Source: Roseomonas fluvialis (GTDB lineage Bacteria; Pseudomonadota; Alphaproteobacteria; Acetobacterales; Acetobacteraceae). Taken from it: DNA of 64,000 nt. Every line of letters begins with the position of its first letter. Position 1 is the first letter of the stretch. Positions 51,299 to 59,346 of the stretch are shown here, piece by piece. Under the pieces are notes generated by a model. The model had not been told where the DNA came from, searched no databases, and saw nothing but the letters and a program-made list of their open reading frames with translations. The stretch lies in contig NZ_AP025637.1 in NCBI RefSeq assembly GCF_022846615.1, positions 4,923,001-4,987,000 on the forward strand, read 5' to 3'. The position numbers and the translations under genes were made by a program.

Positions 51299-52768
51299 AT
51301 GGCCCGCCCGCTGATTGGCCGAACGGTACGACGCCTGCGGAGCGAGCGCGGCCTCACGCAGCAGGGGCTGGCGGTGCGGCTCGGCATCTCGGCCAGCTAC
51401 CTGAACCTGATCGAGCACGACCAGCGCGCCGTCACCGCGTCGCTGCTCATCAAGCTGACCGAGGTGCTGGGCGTCGAGCTCGCCGCACTCTCCGGCAGCG
51501 CGGAACGGCAGCTGGAATCCGGCCTTCGGGAGGTGCTCTCGGACCCCATGCTGGGGCTCGAGGAAGTCCCGGAAGCCGAGGTCGCGACCCTCGCCGCCTC
51601 GGCGCCCAACGCGTCGCGCGCGATGCTCGCGCTTTATCGCGCCTGGCGCGTGGCGCGCGAGGATTCCTCGGGCCTGGCGCTGCCGACCGGTCGGCGCATC
51701 CTGCTGCCCAACGAGGAGACGCGCGACTTCTTCCACGACCGCGCCAACCACTTCCCGGCGATCGAGGCCGCGGCAGAAGCGATCGGCCGAGACCTCGCCG
51801 CGCGCCCGGCCGAGATGAACCACGCCATCGCCGAACGGCTGCGCCGCGCGCATGGCCTGGCCGTGCAGGTCGGCCCGCTGGACGGGGCGATGCGCCGGCA
51901 CGATGCCGCGGCGCGCGTGCTGTACCTGTCGGAATCCCTGCCGCGCGAATCCCGCGGCTTCCAGATGGCGTTCACGCTGATGCTGCTGGAAGCGCGCGAT
52001 GCCGTCGACGCCGCCCTGGCCGGCGCCGAGCCCTCCACGCCCGAGGCCGCGCAGATGATGCGCATCGGCCTGCTGAACTATGCCGCCGCCGCGCTGCTGA
52101 TGCCCTACGCGCCCTACCTGGCGGCCGCGCGCGACCTGCGCCACGACATCGAGGCCCTGGCCGCGCGCTTCGGCGTGAGCTTCGAACAGGCTGCGCAGCG
52201 CCTGTCCACCCTGCAGCGCGACGGCGCGCGCGGCGTGCCCTTCTTCTTCCTGCGCGTCGACCCGGCGGGCAATGTCGGCAAGCGCTTCTCCGCGGCCGGC
52301 TTTCCCTTCGCGCGCTTCGGCGGGTCCTGCCCGCGCTGGGTGGTGCACGAGGCCTTCGGCACACCGGGGCGCATCCGCGTGCAGGTGGCGCGCCTGCCCG
52401 ATGGCGCGACCTTCCTGACCGTCGCGCGATCCGTCCAATCACCCGCCGCGCATTGGGGCGAACCGCCGCCGGTGCATGTGGTCGCGATGGGCTGCGACAT
52501 CTCCCGCGCCCCGGACCTAGTCTATGCGGATGGGCTTGAACTCGACGCGGCGGCGGTGGGCATCGGCCTGTCCTGCCGGCTTTGTGACCGGGCGGAATGC
52601 CGTTCGCGCGCCTTCCCGCCGCTCGAACATCGGCTGGTGCTGGATCCGGCGGTGGAAGGTGCAGCGCCCTACCGGTTCGAAACCGTGGCGCGGGCGCCGG
52701 TCAGCCCAGCGCCCAATCCTCCCGCACCGTCTCCGCCGCGAACGAGTCCGACGACCCCTCGCCGCTGA
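51299..52768 (+). CDS. RamB/ScfR-type XRE regulator (short-chain acyl sensing)
   Basis: 489 residues. N-terminal HTH about 8-62: RTVRRLRSERGLTQQGLAVR then LGISASYLNLIEHDQRAVTA. Middle about 130-300 resembles the IrrE/M78 fold but lacks HExxH. The C-terminal DUF2083-like part has a Cys cluster CRLCDRAECRSRAFPPL, with VHEAFGTPGRIRVQVARLPD before it. RamB relatives govern glyoxylate and propionate genes and sense acyl-CoA state. Its divergent position from aceA strongly supports that target. Its last 68 bases overlap the convergent gene at 52701. Confidence 0.9.
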   Translation: MARPLIGRTVRRLRSERGLTQQGLAVRLGISASYLNLIEHDQRAVTASLLIKLTEVLGVELAALSGSAERQLESGLREVLSDPMLGLEEVPEAEVATLAASAPNASRAMLALYRAWRVAREDSSGLALPTGRRILLPNEETRDFFHDRANHFPAIEAAAEAIGRDLAARPAEMNHAIAERLRRAHGLAVQVGPLDGAMRRHDAAARVLYLSESLPRESRGFQMAFTLMLLEARDAVDAALAGAEPSTPEAAQMMRIGLLNYAAAALLMPYAPYLAAARDLRHDIEALAARFGVSFEQAAQRLSTLQRDGARGVPFFFLRVDPAGNVGKRFSAAGFPFARFGGSCPRWVVHEAFGTPGRIRVQVARLPDGATFLTVARSVQSPAAHWGEPPPVHVVAMGCDISRAPDLVYADGLELDAAAVGIGLSCRLCDRAECRSRAFPPLEHRLVLDPAVEGAAPYRFETVARAPVSPAPNPPAPSPPRTSPTTPRR

Positions 52769-53180
52769 CCGCTGCAGGCGCCTCGCCCTCGGGCGACGGT
52801 TCGAGGCCGGCGAAGGCCGTGATGAAGGCATCGATATCGCCCATCGGGTCGGGGTCGACGCCGAAGGCATCCGTCAGCGCGTCGCGCGCCGCGGCCTCGA
52901 GGTCGGCGAGCAGCGCCTCGAGTTCCTCGATCGTCGTCACGGGGTCCTCGGGCAGGACGGACGCCGGCGGCTGAGGCGATGTGGCGCCTGGCACCGCGGC
53001 CGCGAGATCCGGGCCCTCGCCGGGCAGCAGGGCGTCGGGGAAGGACGCCGGCGGCTGAGGCGACGGGGCGCCTGGCACAGCGGCCGCGAGATCCGGGTCC
53101 TCGCCGGCCAGCAGGGCGTCAAGCAGCGCGGGATCGTCGAGCAGCAGCAGCAGCGGGTCGAACAACAGGGCGATGGACAT
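52701..53180 (-). CDS. Hypothetical acidic protein with a 28-residue tandem repeat
   Basis: 159 residues from ATG 53180. A Leu/Asp-rich head (MSIALLFDPLLLLLDDPALL) is followed by two copies of DALL-x-GE-x-PDLAAAVPGA-x-SPQPPAS, then a helical acidic part (TIEELEALLADLEAAARDAL). No signal peptide or enzyme motif. The repeat is also near exact in DNA (84-base period, 52959-53120). Its tail overlaps the XRE gene in the opposite direction, so one of the two 3-prime ends may be misplaced. Coding is likely from codon bias; function unknown. Confidence 0.6.
   Translation of the reverse strand: MSIALLFDPLLLLLDDPALLDALLAGEDPDLAAAVPGAPSPQPPASFPDALLPGEGPDLAAAVPGATSPQPPASVLPEDPVTTIEELEALLADLEAAARDALTDAFGVDPDPMGDIDAFITAFAGLEPSPEGEAPAAVSGEGSSDSFAAETVREDWALG
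52959..53120. repeat. Two-copy in-frame tandem repeat, 84-base period
   Basis: Copies begin at 52959 and 53043 (GGACGCCGGCGGCTGAGGCG in both) and end at 53036 and 53120. Only a handful of substitutions separate them, so the duplication is recent or kept by conversion. Copy number could vary between strains. Confidence 0.85.
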
Positions 53181-53580
53181 GGCGCGTCCCGGAACATCAG
53201 GGGGCGCGGCGTCCTGCCGCATTACCGGCCCCGCGGGGCCTTAACGATGCGGAAATCTATGCCACGCTCAGTTCAAAAGATAACCCGAAATCGTATCGAC
53301 TTAACCTAAAACAACTGTGAGTTGCGTGAACAGAGCGTAGCATACGGTTTTTGTACGAGAATTTCGGCACCGACCCGCGCCCTCGGCTGCGCCGTCCGTC
53401 CTGTCACCGGCGCGGCTGGCGGGGCCGGTCACCGGATGGCAGGCGCGCGCCACGCGGCGCAACCCGAAGCGGCACCGCCCCCTTTCGCAATGCCGCGCGT
53501 GGTGGCACCACGGGCGTAAGCGGTCCGCCCCGGACCCGTCGTCACACCGTCCGTCCCGGACGAGGTTCAGGAATGCGCCC
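53181..53580. other. 400-base gap with an AT-richer core
   Basis: About 53248-53365 is clearly poorer in GC than anything else in the window (AAAAGATAACC, CTTAACCTAAAACAAC, GGTTTTTGTACG). CCGAAATCGTA (53292 region) and its spaced inverse TACGAGAATTTCGG (53357 region) could pair over about 60 bases. It probably holds promoters for the flanking divergent genes (gshB and the repeat protein). No gene supported. Confidence 0.5.
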
Positions 53581-54528
53581 ATGCCCCGCAGCCTTCGCGT
53601 CGCGGTCCAGATGGACCCGATCGAGACCATCAACATCGACGCCGATTCCACCTTCGCCCTGATGCTCGAGGGCCAGGCGCGCGGCCATGCGCTGTGGCAC
53701 TACCACGTGCGGGACCTGGCATTGCGCGGCGGGCGCGTCACCGCCTGGGCGAAGCCGGTGCAGGTCCGCCGCGAAGTCGGCAACCACTTCACCTTCGGCG
53801 CGGAGGAGGAGCTGGACCTCGGCACCGGTGCCGACGTGGTGCTGATGCGCCAGGACCCGCCCTTCGACATGGGCTACATCACCGCGACGCATATCCTCGA
53901 ACACATTCATCCGAAGACGCTGGTGGTGAACGACCCGGCTGCGGTGCGCAACGCGCCCGAGAAACTGTTCGTCACCCATTTCCCCGATCTGATGCCGGTC
54001 ACGATGGTGACCGCCGACCGCCGCCGCATCGCCGACTTCCGTCGCGAGCACGGCGACATCATCATCAAGCCGCTGTTCGGCAATGGCGGCGCGGGCGTGT
54101 TCCACCTGCGCCCCGAAGACCCCAACATGAACGCGCTGGTCGAGATGTTCACCGAGCGCTCCCGCGAGCCCCTGGTGATCCAGAAATACGTCCCGGCGGT
54201 GCGCGAGGGCGACAAGCGCATCATCCTGGTCGATGGCGTGGCCATGGGGGCGATCAACCGCGTGCCCGCGGCCGGCGAGGCACGGTCCAACATGCATGTC
54301 GGCGGCCGCCCGGAGCCCACGCAACTGACCGACCGCGAGCGCGAAATCTGCGCCGCGATCGGCCCTGAACTGCAGAAGCGCGGCATGATCTTCGTGGGCA
54401 TCGATGTGATCGGCGGCTTCCTCACCGAGATCAACGTCACCTCGCCCACCGGCCTGCAGGAGATCGCGCGCTTCGACGGCGTGCACCTGGAGCGCGCGAT
54501 CTGGGACGCGATCGAGGCGAAGCGCTGA
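53581..54528 (+). CDS. gshB: Glutathione synthetase
   Basis: 315-residue ATP-grasp enzyme joining gamma-Glu-Cys and Gly. Typical start [39 protein letters not shown], then [16 protein letters not shown] and the Mg/ATP segment [20 protein letters not shown], and [27 protein letters not shown] lies before ATG 53581. It relates functionally to the two GST-like genes and the Atm1-type exporter in this window. It is monocistronic. Confidence 0.96.
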   Translation: MPRSLRVAVQMDPIETINIDADSTFALMLEGQARGHALWHYHVRDLALRGGRVTAWAKPVQVRREVGNHFTFGAEEELDLGTGADVVLMRQDPPFDMGYITATHILEHIHPKTLVVNDPAAVRNAPEKLFVTHFPDLMPVTMVTADRRRIADFRREHGDIIIKPLFGNGGAGVFHLRPEDPNMNALVEMFTERSREPLVIQKYVPAVREGDKRIILVDGVAMGAINRVPAAGEARSNMHVGGRPEPTQLTDREREICAAIGPELQKRGMIFVGIDVIGGFLTEINVTSPTGLQEIARFDGVHLERAIWDAIEAKR

Positions 54529-54591
54529 CTGCCTTTCTGAACGGTCGCCACACGGCGCGTCGGTGAATCCGGCACCGACCGCCGCGGCCCG

Positions 54592-55596
54592 TCATGCCGC
54601 GGCGGCACCTGGCTCGGGCATCACCACCGTCACCAGCGCCCCGCCCTCCGGCGCATTGCCCAGCACGAGCCATCCGCCGAGGCGCCGGGCCATGCTGCTC
54701 ATCACCAGCACGCCGAGGCTCTCGCCATCCTCGTCCGGCAGGCGGGCGAAGCCAGGGCCGTCATCGCGCAGCGTCAGCCGCCGCTCGCCCACCGCATCGG
54801 CTCCGAAGCGAATATCGATGCGTCCAGTCGTACGATCGGCGAAGGCATGCTTGATCGCATTCGTCACCCCCTCGGCGACGATCATGGATAGCGAGGTCGC
54901 GTCGGCCGGCGTGATGGCGAGGCGCGGCGCCCGCACGACGAGTTCGACATCCTGCCGCCCCGCGGCGCAGAGGATATCGCGCGCTAGGCTCTCCAGCGCC
55001 TTCTCGAAGCCGGCCTCGCCCAGATCGGGGTCGTGCAGGCGGCGATGGACGGTGGCGACGATCGACAGGCGCGACACGGCATCGTCGAGCACCACGCGGG
55101 CATCCTCGGCCGTTTCGACGCGGCTCGCCTCGAGCGAGAGAAGGCTGGCGACGAGTTGGATGCCGTTTGCGACGCGATGCTGCAATTCGCTGAACATGAG
55201 CCGCTCGGACGCGCGCAGAGCCTCCATCTGCGTCCGCTTCCATTCCAGCCGCGCGAGCGCCCCCGTCAGGCGGTGCACCAGCATGATCTGGCTGCCGGCC
55301 ACCAGCACGAAGAAGCCGAGCGCCACCGCATCCTGCGGCCAGGCGAATTTCCACTGCCCGTAGGGCGGCAGGAACCAGTAGGCGGCCGCCAGCAGCGACG
55401 CCGCGGCGACCGCGGTGGCAGGCCGCCAGCCACCGAGGAAAGACGTCAGCAGCACCGCCAGGAAAAAGGTAACGAAGGGCAGCCCCGCCATCGCCTCGGC
55501 GAAGTGGTAGCGGGCCAGGAACGCCACGGCGAAGGACGCCGCCCCGATAGTCCATCCGATCCACGGCCTGCCGCCGGGCGCACCCCATACGGCCAA
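54592..55596 (-). CDS. HisKA_2/HWE-type sensor kinase with DUF4118-like membrane domain
   Basis: 334 residues from TTG 55596, supported by AGGAG ten bases upstream; no in-frame ATG fits better. Four helices about 10-105 with FLPPYGQWKF and FVTFFLAVLLTSFLGGWRPA, matching the KdpD-type DUF4118 sensor. Phospho-acceptor His in SELQHRVANGIQLVASLLSL. HATPase motifs are degenerate but visible: VAEGVTNAIKHAF (N box), RDDGPGF (G1). No partner response regulator is adjacent. It may feed the PhyR pathway like the kinase at 9.7 kb. Divergent from the Crp/Fnr gene. Confidence 0.88.
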   Translation of the reverse strand: MAVWGAPGGRPWIGWTIGAASFAVAFLARYHFAEAMAGLPFVTFFLAVLLTSFLGGWRPATAVAAASLLAAAYWFLPPYGQWKFAWPQDAVALGFFVLVAGSQIMLVHRLTGALARLEWKRTQMEALRASERLMFSELQHRVANGIQLVASLLSLEASRVETAEDARVVLDDAVSRLSIVATVHRRLHDPDLGEAGFEKALESLARDILCAAGRQDVELVVRAPRLAITPADATSLSMIVAEGVTNAIKHAFADRTTGRIDIRFGADAVGERRLTLRDDGPGFARLPDEDGESLGVLVMSSMARRLGGWLVLGNAPEGGALVTVVMPEPGAAAA

Positions 55597-55612
55597 GCCG
55601 TTCGCTCTCCTA

Positions 55613-55631
55613 TTGCAGGATCACTCTGCAA
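55613..55631. promoter_or_regulatory. Palindrome in the kinase/Crp-Fnr divergent promoter
   Basis: TTGCAG-GATCACT-CTGCAA (55613-55631): 6-base arms, 7-base spacer, in the only 76 bases between the two genes. The total length of 19 is near Crp/Fnr operator size, though the half-site is not the usual TTGAT or TGTGA. It may serve autoregulation. Confidence 0.4.
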
Positions 55632-55672
55632 CCATCTCGCGGCCCAGTCATTAACCTGGGATAACGTCTGTG

Positions 55673-56407
55673 ATGGAACCGCCGATCCCCTGTTCGGACT
55701 GTCCGTTACGTCCGCTCGCGGCCTTCAAGCCGGTCGGACCGACCGCGCTGGCCGCGATTTCCGGCGCCAAGGTCGGGCAGCGGCTGTGCACGTCCGGCGC
55801 GACCATCCTGGCGGAGGACCAGGCGACCACCCGCGTCTATGTGCTGCTGTCGGGCTGGGCCTTCCGCTTCAAGACGCTGGAGGATGGGCGGCGGCAGATC
55901 CTGAACTTCCTGCTGCCCGGCGACCTGCTCGGCCTGCAGGGCGAATTGCTCGCGAACCTGCCGCATGGGGTCGAGGCGCTGACCGCCGTCAATCTCTGCG
56001 CCTTCGCGACCGATGCCATTCCGGGCTTCTTCCGGGACAACCCGGACATCGCGCTCGACATCACCTGGCTTGCCGCGCACGAGGAACGGCTCGTCGATGA
56101 TGCGGTGTTGACGGTCGGGCGGCGGACCGCGATGGAGCGCGTCGCGGCGCTGCTGGTGCACCTGTACAAGCGCGCGGCCTCCGCCGGGCTGGTCGAGGAT
56201 GGCAGCATCGGCTTCCCGCTGACGCAGTTGCACATCGCCGACGCGCTCGGCCTGTCGGTCGTGCACACCAACCGCGTGCTGCAACGGCTGCGCAAGGGCG
56301 GGTTCATCCGCCTGGACGGGCAACGCCTGGCGATCGGGGACCTGCGCGCCATGCGCAGGGTGGGCCGGTACTGGGAAGAACCGGCGCCGCGCCGCCCGCT
56401 GCTGTAG
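55673..56407 (+). CDS. Crp/Fnr-family transcription regulator
   Basis: 244 residues from ATG 55673. Cyclic-nucleotide-binding-fold domain about 25-140 (RVYVLLSGWAFRFKTLEDGR, LLPGDLLGLQGELLA), winged helix about 165-225 with PLTQLHIADALGLSVVHTNR then VLQRLRKGGFIRL. N-terminal CSDCPLRP gives only two closely spaced Cys, with further Cys near 40 and 105; this is not the FNR four-Cys spacing, so an Fe-S cluster is doubtful. Effector unknown. Divergent from the sensor kinase. Confidence 0.92.
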   Translation: MEPPIPCSDCPLRPLAAFKPVGPTALAAISGAKVGQRLCTSGATILAEDQATTRVYVLLSGWAFRFKTLEDGRRQILNFLLPGDLLGLQGELLANLPHGVEALTAVNLCAFATDAIPGFFRDNPDIALDITWLAAHEERLVDDAVLTVGRRTAMERVAALLVHLYKRAASAGLVEDGSIGFPLTQLHIADALGLSVVHTNRVLQRLRKGGFIRLDGQRLAIGDLRAMRRVGRYWEEPAPRRPLL

Positions 56408-56473
56408 GCCGGGCGCGGTTTCCGCGCGCGCCTGAATCCGGATAGCCTGCGCCCGCCAGCGGGGAGGGCACGG

Positions 56474-57106
56474 ATGCTGAAGCTCTGGGGCCGGGTGAAT
56501 TCGGTCAACGTCAAGAAGGTACTGTGGATGCTCGATGAACTCGGCATCCCGTACGAGCGGGCCGATGCCGGCATGGAGCACGGCGTGGTGAACACGCCAG
56601 AGTACCGCGCCATGAACCCGAACGGCCGCGTGCCGACCATCGAGGATGGCGGCTTCGTGCTGTACGAATCGAATTCGATCCTGCGCTACCTGGGGATGAA
56701 GCACGGCAGCCCGCTGGTCCCAACCGACCCTGCGGCGCGCGCATCGGCGGATCGCTGGATGGACTGGCAGCTCTCAACGCTGGGGCCGGCGGAGCGCAAC
56801 CTGTTCTGGGGCCTGGTGCGCACGCCCGCGGAGAAGCGCGACATGAACGCCGTGGTGGCCGCGGCGAAGGCGGCGGGCGAATGCTGGACCATGCTCGATG
56901 CGCATATCGCGCGGCATGGCGGGCCGTTCGTCGATGGCAGCGCGATGACGATCGCGGACATCGTGCTCGGCTGCTACGCGCGGCGGTGGTTCGGTGATGA
57001 GGTGCGGGTGGCGGGCATGCCGGTGCTGCCGGCGCTCAGCGCCTGGTATGGGGCGGTCGGCGCGCGGCCGGGATTCCAGCGCTGGGTGGCGGTGCCGATG
57101 ACATAA
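56474..57106 (+). CDS. Glutathione S-transferase
   Basis: 210 residues. N-domain MLKLWGRVNSVNVKKVLWML with Ser/Asn active-site region, NPNGRVPTIEDGGFVLYESN (cis-Pro loop and ESN glutathione contact), C-domain typical (FVDGSAMTIADIVLGCYARR). This is the common beta/theta-like bacterial GST. ATG 56474 is preceded by GGGGAGG. It is followed after 3 bases by the REP-like unit that may terminate it. Confidence 0.93.
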   Translation: MLKLWGRVNSVNVKKVLWMLDELGIPYERADAGMEHGVVNTPEYRAMNPNGRVPTIEDGGFVLYESNSILRYLGMKHGSPLVPTDPAARASADRWMDWQLSTLGPAERNLFWGLVRTPAEKRDMNAVVAAAKAAGECWTMLDAHIARHGGPFVDGSAMTIADIVLGCYARRWFGDEVRVAGMPVLPALSAWYGAVGARPGFQRWVAVPMT

Positions 57107-57109
57107 GGC

Positions 57110-57157
57110 GAGGGGGCGCTGCCCCCTCGACCCCCGCCAGGAAACTTAGTCTCCTGG
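57110..57157. repeat. Third REP-like palindromic unit
   Basis: Hairpin GAGGGGGC-GCT-GCCCCCTC (57110-57128), linker GACCCCCG, then hairpin CCAGGAAACTTAGTCTCCTG (57137-57157 including the last base). The same two-hairpin plan and GACCCCC linker as the two units at 2790-3000, 54 kb away. It lies just after the GST stop and before the transporter hairpin. Confidence 0.8.
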
Positions 57158-57236
57158 ACCTTCGGTCAGTGGGCGGGCGACGCGCGATCAGCCCTTCGCA
57201 GCCGTCACGCCGCAAGGCGTGCCCGACAAACGCGAC

Positions 57237-57276
57237 GCGATGGAAGTGAAGGGCGTTAGCCCTTCACATCCATCGC
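57237..57276 (-). terminator. Large hairpin spanning the dppC-like stop codon
   Basis: 18-base arms (57237-57254 and 57259-57276) with one mismatch, loop GTTA containing the TAA stop complement. The last codons of the gene (AMDVKG) lie in one arm and the inverse continues past the stop. Probably the operon terminator or a 3-prime RNase barrier. Confidence 0.75.
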
Positions 57277-58167
57277 CTGGCGCAGCCCGTCGCTCAGCAG
57301 GTTGAAGCAGATCGACGTGACGAAGATGCATACGCCCGGCAGCACCGCCACCCAGGGCTGCACATAGATCGCGGTGCGCAGCGTGTTCAGCATCAGCCCC
57401 CATTCGGGTTCCGGCGGCTTGGTGCCCAGCCCCAGGAAGGACAGGCCGGACGCCAGGATCAGGCACACGCTGATCAGCGAGGTCGCGTAGACGAAGATCG
57501 GCCCCAGCACGTTGCCCAGGACATGCACCCGCACGATGGTGAAGGCCGAAGCGCCGGACGCGCGCGCGGCATCCACGAAATCGAGGTTGCGCACGCCCGT
57601 CGTGACGCTTTCCGCCACGCGGATGATCGGCGGCACGAAGACCAGCGTCAGCGCCAGGATGGCGTTGAAGATACCCGCCCCCAGCGCGCCCGAGATCGCC
57701 ACCGCCAGCAGCACCGACGGAAAGGCGTAGAACACGTCCGTGGTGCGCATGATCGCCATGTTCACCTTGCCGCCCGCGAAGCCCGCCAGCACGCCAAGCG
57801 CCGTGCCGATCACGAAGGCCAGCGCCACCGGCGTGATGCCCATGAACCAGGACAGTCGCCCGCCATGCAGCAGCCGCGTCAGCATGTCGCGGCCCAGTTC
57901 GTCCGTGCCCAGCGGGTAGTTCGGCGTGCCGATCGGACGCAACCTGCGGATCATCGACCCCTGATAGGGGTCGTGCGGCGCTATCACGCCGGCGAAGACG
58001 ATCGCGAGCAGCATCACCAGAAGCACGACGGCGCAGGCAATGGTCAGCGGGTCGCGCCGCAGGCGCTTCCACACGCCGCCCCAGTAGCCCTGGCCCTTCG
58101 CCACCGCCTGCCGCGCCTGGATGGCAAGCTCCGCCTCCGCCGCCGTCGGGGTTGTCGCGCTGTTCAT
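57256..58167 (-). CDS. Dipeptide/oligopeptide ABC transporter permease (DppC type)
   Basis: 303 residues. N-terminal cytosolic tail, first helix TIACAVVLLVMLLAIVFAGV, the OppC/DppC landmark HDPYQGSMIRRLRPIGTPNY then PLGTDELGRDMLTRLLHGGR, and the permease EAA loop DAARASGASAFTIVRVHVLG. It follows the DppB-type gene by 76 bases. No ATPase genes follow on this strand; the next gene is convergent. The transporter must borrow ATPases encoded elsewhere. Confidence 0.94.
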   Translation of the reverse strand: MNSATTPTAAEAELAIQARQAVAKGQGYWGGVWKRLRRDPLTIACAVVLLVMLLAIVFAGVIAPHDPYQGSMIRRLRPIGTPNYPLGTDELGRDMLTRLLHGGRLSWFMGITPVALAFVIGTALGVLAGFAGGKVNMAIMRTTDVFYAFPSVLLAVAISGALGAGIFNAILALTLVFVPPIIRVAESVTTGVRNLDFVDAARASGASAFTIVRVHVLGNVLGPIFVYATSLISVCLILASGLSFLGLGTKPPEPEWGLMLNTLRTAIYVQPWVAVLPGVCIFVTSICFNLLSDGLRQAMDVKG

Positions 58168-58243
58168 CGCCCTGTCCCCTTCACGCCTGCCAGGTGCATG
58201 CCGCGCCTGCCGGTGCAGCGCGCATGATGCGTCACGCGTTCGT

Positions 58244-59197
58244 TCATGCGCGCTTGATCCTGGGATCGAGTGCCGTCTGCATCAGGTCCACCACCAGGTT
58301 CAGCGCCACGAAGAACATCGCCAGCACCAGGATCGTGCCCTGCAGCACCGGCAGGTCGCGCTGGAAGATCGCGTTGTTCAGCAGCAGCCCCGTCCCCGGC
58401 CAGGAGAACACCGTCTCCACCAGGATCGACCCGCCCATCAGGTAGCCGAGCTGCAGGCCGATCACCGCCAGCGCGTTCGGCGCGGCGTTCTTCACGACAT
58501 GGATGAAGATCCCGATGCGCGTCAGGCCCTTGCCGCGCAGCGCGGTGACGAATTCCTGGTTCATGATCTCGGCGATGATGCCGCGCACCGTCCGCGTCAC
58601 GATGCCCATCGGGATGACCGCGAGTGTGACCGCCGGCAGCACCAGGTGCTGCATGTGTTCCCAGTTCCAGGCCCAGTCGGCTGACCCGCCGGGCCCGGCC
58701 CCCATGGCCGGCAGCCAGTTCAGCTGAACCGAGAAGATGATGACCAACACCATGCCGAGCCAGTAGTGCGGCACCGACACGCCGGCCACGGCGATGCCCA
58801 CCGCCGCGCGGTCGATGAATGACCCGCGGAACGTGCCCGCCAGCCCGCCCAGGGTGCAGCCGAGGATGAAGCCTATGGCAGAAGCCACCAGTGCCAGCAT
58901 CAACGTATTGCCGATCGCGCTGGACAGGTCCGACCACACGCTGCGCCCGGTCGCGAGCGACCGCCCGAGATCCCCCTGCACCACCTTCAGCAGCCAGATG
59001 CCGAACTGCACCGGCAGCGGTTTGTCGAGGCCGTAGTCACGCCGGACCTGTTCCACCACATCGCCCGGCGCGTCGGCGGGGACGATCGCGTTGATCGGAT
59101 CGCCCGGCGCGATCTGCACCAGCATGAAGCAGACGAACCCGACCGCGAGCGCGATCGGGATGGCGTAGAGGATGCGCCTGATCAGGTAGAAGAACAT
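58244..59197 (-). CDS. Dipeptide/oligopeptide ABC transporter permease (DppB type)
   Basis: 317 residues. Typical DppB: MFFYLIRRILYAIPIALAVG, then FVCFMLVQIAPGDPINAIV with the PGD motif, RRDYGLDKPLPVQFGIWL, GDLGRSLATGRSV, and the EAA loop ALRGKGLTRIGIFIHVVKNA. Six helices. Separated from the binding-protein gene by 149 bases of hairpins. Substrates of this class include peptides, nickel, glutathione and opines. Confidence 0.95.
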   Translation of the reverse strand: MFFYLIRRILYAIPIALAVGFVCFMLVQIAPGDPINAIVPADAPGDVVEQVRRDYGLDKPLPVQFGIWLLKVVQGDLGRSLATGRSVWSDLSSAIGNTLMLALVASAIGFILGCTLGGLAGTFRGSFIDRAAVGIAVAGVSVPHYWLGMVLVIIFSVQLNWLPAMGAGPGGSADWAWNWEHMQHLVLPAVTLAVIPMGIVTRTVRGIIAEIMNQEFVTALRGKGLTRIGIFIHVVKNAAPNALAVIGLQLGYLMGGSILVETVFSWPGTGLLLNNAIFQRDLPVLQGTILVLAMFFVALNLVVDLMQTALDPRIKRA

Positions 59198-59225
59198 CGG
59201 GTCACCCTCTGAACTCCGTTGAAGC

Positions 59226-59345
59226 CCCGCCGCGGCTTTGCCGCGGCGGGAGGAACGACGCCCCCAGGATCATCACCAATCCGGGGTCCCCGCGACGGTT
59301 TGGTGGTGCGACGCGCGAGCGGAGCAACGCCAAACTGTCGTGGGG
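59226..59345 (-). repeat. Two strong hairpins between binding-protein and permease genes
   Basis: Hairpin 1: CCCGCCGCGGC-TTT-GCCGCGGCGGG (59226-59250), perfect 11-bp stem. Hairpin 2: CCCCGCGACGGTTTGG (59288-59303) against CCAAACTGTCGTGGGG (59330-59345), two mismatches. Hairpin 2 starts directly at the dppA-like stop. As in malE-malF, such intercistronic stems usually keep the binding-protein part of the message stable, giving more of it than permease. Confidence 0.75.
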
Positions 59346-59346
59346 G

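Noticed and set aside
53322..53519. Open frame in the AT-richer gap before gshB
   Set aside because: No ribosome site, mixed codon use and overlaps the likely promoter region.
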